Part shown: in pieces, positions 60,629 through 64,000 of the stretch
How positions within the stretch are numbered: the first letter of the stretch is position 1
Layout: every line of letters begins with the position of its first letter
From: Nocardioides sp. dk884
GTDB lineage: Bacteria; Actinomycetota; Actinomycetes; Propionibacteriales; Nocardioidaceae
Length of the DNA: 64,000 nucleotides
Assembly (NCBI RefSeq): GCF_009557055.1
Contig: NZ_CP045649.1
Span: forward strand, 3,819,501 to 3,883,500
Direction: 5' to 3'
Made by a program: the position numbers and the translations under genes
Notes under the pieces: generated by a model
The model's database searches: none
Seen by the model: only the letters and a program-made list of their open reading frames with translations
Told to the model about the DNA's origin: nothing

Positions 60629-61186
60629 TCAGGCGCCGGTGTCGATCCAGTAGCGGCGCTTGGCGCCCCGGATGTCCTCGAGGACGCCGCCGTTGCCCTC
60701 GATGGTCCGCCGGGAGCCCTCGTTGTCCTCGTCGCACGTGACCAGGACCCGCTCCAGACCAAGCTCCCGCGCCTCGCGGAGCGCAAGGGTGAGGGCGCGG
60801 CCGGCGTGCCCCTCGCGGCGCCGGCTCGGGCGCACGGAGTAGCCGATGTGACCGCCGAACTCGTGCAGCCAGTCGTTGAGCTCGTGGCGCAGCGCCAGGT
60901 GGCCGACGACCTCCTCGGCCTGGTCGCTGTCCGAGCCCTCGGGCGCGTCAGCGCTGTCGGCGACGATCCAGAAGAACGTGCACGGCACCCGGTCATCGGG
61001 CAGCGGCGTGGCCGGGTCGGCCTGGGCGAGCAGGTGCTCGACCGCCCGCCGGCAGCCGGACTCCGTGGTGTCGAGGTCGGGGAGGTCACCGAGGCCGGAC
61101 CCGTCGATGTGGCCGCCCTCGAACTCCGCGACCGTGGCCGCCCACGAGTCCTTCCAGGTGACGTCGGGGCGCACGAGACGAGTCAT
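60629..61186 (-). CDS. GNAT-family N-acetyltransferase
   Basis: A 185-residue enzyme with the acetyl-CoA-binding motif in VRPSRRREGHAGRALTLALR (Q/RxxGxG/A loop variant) and the following LGLERVLVTCDEDNEGSRRT, common to GNAT proteins. The N-terminal part (MTRLVRPDVTWKDSWAATVA) and WIVADS.. VVGHLALRHEL fit the fold. Start ATG 61186. It probably acetylates a small molecule or protein amine; the substrate is unknown. Divergent from the thioesterase gene, 65 bp away. Confidence 0.88.
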   Translation of the reverse strand: MTRLVRPDVTWKDSWAATVAEFEGGHIDGSGLGDLPDLDTTESGCRRAVEHLLAQADPATPLPDDRVPCTFFWIVADSADAPEGSDSDQAEEVVGHLALRHELNDWLHEFGGHIGYSVRPSRRREGHAGRALTLALREARELGLERVLVTCDEDNEGSRRTIEGNGGVLEDIRGAKRRYWIDTGA

Positions 61187-61251
61187 GGCCCCATCCCACC
61201 AGATGCCCCTGGCCGCCGCGCCGTCGGCGAGGGAGCCCTAGAGTGCGCGCC

Positions 61252-61908
61252 GTGAACGGCTACGAGCACGACCACACCACCGCCGAGGAGCTGCAGGCCG
61301 AGGTCGAGCTCTACTCGCCCTTCACCGCCGCGGTCCGCGACCTCGTCGACGCGAGCATCCGCTCCCTCGCCGGCCCCGAGGAGATCCGCGCCGCGCAGGC
61401 CGAGATCGAGGCGGTGACCGCGCGACTGCGGGCCGAGCAGCTGCCCGGCTCCTACGGCGTGCGGCTGCGGGACGACGGCACGGCCCGCTCCTGGGGCAAC
61501 GCGGTGGTGGGGCTGCGCAACCCGGTCGCGCCCCCGCTGCGCATCCAGTCCGACGGCGAGAAGGTGTGGTCCGACTTCCACCTCGGCGCCGCCTACGAGG
61601 GCCCGCCGACGATGGTGCACGGCGGGGTGACCTCGCTGCTGCTCGACCAGCTCCTGGGCCACGCGGCGAGCGCCGCCGGTCGGCCGGGGATGACCGCGAG
61701 CCTGACGCTGAGCTACCGGCGCCCCACGCCGCTGGGCGACCTGCGCGCCGAGGCCTGGGTGGACCGCAGCGAGGGCTACAAGACCTGGGCGAAGGGCGTG
61801 CTCATCGGCCCGGACGGTGTGACGGTCGAGGCCGAGGGCCTCTTCATCCTGCCGCGCTGGGCGCGCGAGCAGGTCGCACCCGAGGACATCCCCGCGTCCT
61901 TCGAGTAG
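61252..61908 (+). CDS. PaaI-type thioesterase (hotdog fold)
   Basis: A 218-residue protein. The hotdog core (about 110-205) has GAAYEGPPTMVHGGVTSLLLD, whose HGG and Asp are typical of PaaI/YiiD thioesterases, and SLTLSYRRPTPLGDLRAEAWV. The N-terminal 80 residues are helical and extra. GTG at 61252 follows TAGAGT seven nt upstream and fits a leaderless start; GTG 61243 is the alternative. It should cleave acyl-CoA or aryl-CoA esters. Confidence 0.85.
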   Translation: MNGYEHDHTTAEELQAEVELYSPFTAAVRDLVDASIRSLAGPEEIRAAQAEIEAVTARLRAEQLPGSYGVRLRDDGTARSWGNAVVGLRNPVAPPLRIQSDGEKVWSDFHLGAAYEGPPTMVHGGVTSLLLDQLLGHAASAAGRPGMTASLTLSYRRPTPLGDLRAEAWVDRSEGYKTWAKGVLIGPDGVTVEAEGLFILPRWAREQVAPEDIPASFE

Positions 61909-61930
61909 CCGCCCCGGGGGCCGGGGCGGC
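61908..61930. terminator. Hairpin between convergent thioesterase and ndh genes
   Basis: Ten-bp arms gccgccccgg/ccggggcggc with a ggg loop. It starts on the last base of the thioesterase stop and ends 6 bp before the ndh stop, so it serves both directions. Confidence 0.75.
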
Positions 61931-61935
61931 CGCGC

Positions 61936-63444
61936 TCAGTCCCCGACCTTGGTGCCGCGCTCGCGCTCGTCGGTGAGCCGGGCCTCCTCGGCGGCCTGGG
62001 CCTCGAGCTCGGATCGTCGCGCCTGCTCCGCGGCGTCGCGCGCCGCGTCGTACTCGCCGGGCTCGGAGACCAGGTCGGCCGCGCCTCCCTCGAGACGGCC
62101 GAGCGCGCTGCGTGCGAACACCTGCTGCTCGGTGGTGGTCCGCTCGGAGCGACCGCGGCCGATGAAGGAGACCGCCCAGCGCAGCACCGCCGTCACCCGG
62201 TTCTTGAATCCGGTGAGGTAGAAGAGGTGCACGACCAGCCACATCAGCCAGGCGATGACGCCGCTGAGGCGCAGGTTGCCGACCATCGCCACCGCACGGA
62301 AGCGGCTGATGATGGCCATCGAGCCCTTGTCGAAGTACTTGAACGGGCCCTGGGAGGGCTTGCCCCGCAGCCGGCCGTCGATCTCCTTGGCGGCGTACTT
62401 CGCGCCCTGGATCGCGACCTGCGCGACGCCCGGGAGGTTGTCGAGGGCGATCATGTCGCCGACGACGAAGACCTCCGGGTGCCCGGGGAGGGTGAGGTCG
62501 GGGTTGACGCCGATGCGTCCCGCGCGGTCGAGCGGCGCACCGGTCTGCTCGGCGAGGGTGCGGCCGAGCGGGCTCGCCTGCACGCCCGCGGCCCAGATCT
62601 TGGCGACGCTCTCGATCCGCTCGACGCGACCGTCCTTGAACTTCATCTGCAGGCCGCGCTCGTCGACGTCGGTGACCATCGCACCGAGGATCACCTCGAC
62701 ACCGAGCTTGGACAGCTCGCGCTCGGCCTTGGTGCCGAGCTTGGTGCCGAACGGCGGCAGCACCTGGGGTGCGGCGTCGACCAGGACCACCCGGGCCTGG
62801 TGGGTGTTGATGGCACGGAAGTCCCGGCGCAGGGTGCGGTGCGCGAGCTCGGCGATCTGGCCGGCCATCTCCACGCCCGTCGGCCCCGCGCCGACGACCA
62901 CGAAGGTCAGCAGGTGGTCGACCGGCTCGCCGCGACCGGCGGCCAGCTCGGCCAGCTCGAAGGCGCCGAAGATCCGCCCGCGCAGCTCCAGGGCGTCGTC
63001 GATGCTCTTCATCCCGGGCGCGAACTCGGCGAACTGGTCGTTGCCGAAGTAGGACTGCCCCGCGCCGGCGGCGACGATCAGGGAGTCGTACGGCGTGACG
63101 CTCTCGCGTCCCAGCACGTGGGAGACGACCTCGCGGCGCTCGAGATCGATCTGGGTGACCTCGCCGAGCATCACCTGGGCGTTCTTCTGCCCCGAGAGCA
63201 CCTCACGGGTCGGCGGCGCGATCTCGCCCTCGGACAGGATGCCGGTGGCCACCTGGTAGAGCAGCGGCTGGAAGAGGTGATGGGTCGTCTTCGCGACGAC
63301 CGTGACGTCAACGTCGGAGTCATGGAGCGACTTGGCCCCGAAGAGGCCCCCGAAGCCGGAGCCGATGATCACGACACGGTGTCGCCCGGGTCGACCGGGC
63401 CGCTCCGGTTGTCCGGTGCCGTCGTTCGCTGCCAGCGCTGCCAT
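61936..63444 (-). CDS. ndh: Type II NADH dehydrogenase
   Basis: A 502-residue flavoprotein that passes electrons from NADH to menaquinone without proton pumping. FAD motif VVIIGSGFGGLFGAKSL (23-39), NADH motif FVVVGAGPTGVEMAGQIAEL, the ATG-type KIWAAGVQASPLGRTLAEQ and VFVVGDMIALDN are canonical. A membrane-binding helix lies at VIAWLMWLVVHLFYLTGF near 400. The C-terminus is a charged Glu/Arg/Ala tail, longer than usual. A purine-rich AAAGG is upstream of the ATG. With cytochrome bd it would support respiration at low oxygen. Confidence 0.93.
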   Translation of the reverse strand: MAALAANDGTGQPERPGRPGRHRVVIIGSGFGGLFGAKSLHDSDVDVTVVAKTTHHLFQPLLYQVATGILSEGEIAPPTREVLSGQKNAQVMLGEVTQIDLERREVVSHVLGRESVTPYDSLIVAAGAGQSYFGNDQFAEFAPGMKSIDDALELRGRIFGAFELAELAAGRGEPVDHLLTFVVVGAGPTGVEMAGQIAELAHRTLRRDFRAINTHQARVVLVDAAPQVLPPFGTKLGTKAERELSKLGVEVILGAMVTDVDERGLQMKFKDGRVERIESVAKIWAAGVQASPLGRTLAEQTGAPLDRAGRIGVNPDLTLPGHPEVFVVGDMIALDNLPGVAQVAIQGAKYAAKEIDGRLRGKPSQGPFKYFDKGSMAIISRFRAVAMVGNLRLSGVIAWLMWLVVHLFYLTGFKNRVTAVLRWAVSFIGRGRSERTTTEQQVFARSALGRLEGGAADLVSEPGEYDAARDAAEQARRSELEAQAAEEARLTDERERGTKVGD

Positions 63445-63729
63445 GAAGTGACCTTTCTGCGGGGATCAGCCCATTGTCCCGCTGCCTGGGGCCGGGACCA
63501 CACCCCGGTGCCCCATCTGGTGAGTCACGACACCGCTGGCCGACACGTCTCGCCGCAGCGGGGCGTGTGGACGGGCATACTCGATTCGCGCCACACTTTC
63601 GACTACTTTCAACGACATGGCGTTTGCCTCCAGCCAGCCCGGGGTAGACGTCGAAGGCGGGGCGATCCGCACCTCCTCGCCCGCCCACGACAACCACCGC
63701 CCGCCTCGGCCAGAACCAGGAGCGCCTCT
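63445..63729. other. Divergent intergenic region of ndh and the ATPase gene
   Basis: About 285 bp with no gene. AT-richer spots (actttcgactactttcaac at about 63593-63611, ggcatactcgattcg at about 63577) may be promoters. No clear palindrome or DosR-like site was found. Confidence 0.4.
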
Positions 63730-64000
63730 GTGCCCTTGAACCGGCCCGCCCTCTCGCTGGGCATCGGCCCACGGGGCGTGCAGGAAGCGCGCCGGTGGGT
63801 CGTCGACACCTGTCGTGACATCGGCCGCGACGACCTCGCCGAGTGTGCCGAGCTGGGCGTCTCCGAGCTGGTGACCAACGCACTGCTCCACGGCACCCAC
63901 CCGATCACCGTGCGGGTCCGCGGCACCGCGGAGCACCCGCGCGTGGAGGTGCGTGACGGCTCCCGCGAGCGCCCGCAGCTGCCGACGGAGACCGACCCCG
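63730..64000 (+). CDS. RsbW-like ATP-binding protein, 3' end cut off
   Basis: A partial gene from a GTG at 63730 with AGGAG seven nt upstream. 90 residues are visible. GVSELVTNALLHG carries the N-box Asn of HATPase_c_2 (GHKL) proteins used as anti-sigma or serine kinases in partner switching; LSLGIGPRGVQEARRWVVD precedes it. The N-terminal region of about 40 residues is short. It may be a target or partner of the SpoIIE-type phosphatases at 55793 and 58249. Length and C-terminus cannot be seen. Confidence 0.82.
   Translation, partial: MPLNRPALSLGIGPRGVQEARRWVVDTCRDIGRDDLAECAELGVSELVTNALLHGTHPITVRVRGTAEHPRVEVRDGSRERPQLPTETDP

Overview
High-GC actinobacterial chromosome, most like Nocardioides or a close relative in the Nocardioidaceae. 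Reasons: GC-rich codons throughout, a DUF222/HNH endonuclease behind an actinobacterial LexA box, the short intergenic repeat (g)tctcgaca(g/a)gctcgacca, several leaderless-looking TAnnnT starts, and gene families typical of soil actinobacteria. This rests on sequence features only; no database was searched. The window holds about 57 protein genes, one tRNA, and no rRNA, phage, insertion sequence or CRISPR array.

Layout. 0-5 kb: end of an unknown gene, then a copper operon on the minus strand (csoR, copZ, a His-rich secreted protein, copA) with a CsoR-type operator. 5-9 kb: cold-shock protein with a long leader and a large hybrid histidine kinase. 9-12 kb: three overlapping genes (methyltransferase, unknown protein, GT61 glycosyltransferase). 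12-25 kb: exported hydrolases (amidase with Ig-like repeats, M14 carboxypeptidase, sulfatase, metzincin-type protease), lipoproteins, two DUF202 proteins and an APC permease. 25-32 kb: a second permease with a structured leader and a mini-ORF, lactate 2-monooxygenase, a beta-propeller protein, an Arg/Trp/Leu-rich repetitive protein and a DHFR-like reductase. 32-39 kb: small secreted and membrane proteins, an ECF sigma factor with its CU044_5270 partner, two lipoproteins, the SOS-linked HNH endonuclease and tRNA-Lys(TTT).

39-56 kb looks like a hypoxia/dormancy island resembling the mycobacterial DosR regulon: pyruvate phosphate dikinase, two tandem-domain universal stress proteins, a DevS-like kinase with two GAF domains, a DevR-like regulator, two PNPOx-fold proteins, an Acg-like nitroreductase, and cytochrome bd (cydA, cydB, fused cydDC). 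Four intergenic sites resembling the DosR box lie about 60-100 bp before the start codons of five of these genes. The nitroreductase carries an exact in-frame 213-bp tandem duplication.

55-64 kb: two SpoIIE-type phosphatases, one with an N-terminal bacteriophytochrome photosensor, an acyl-CoA dehydrogenase, an acetyltransferase, a thioesterase, a type II NADH dehydrogenase, and the start of an RsbW-like ATPase protein cut by the window edge. The last suggests light-controlled partner switching.

The most interesting items are the DevRS/cytochrome bd island with its shared boxes, the duplicated nitroreductase, the phytochrome-phosphatase, the leader of the 27-kb permease, the Arg/Trp repeat protein and two very long hairpins between convergent genes.
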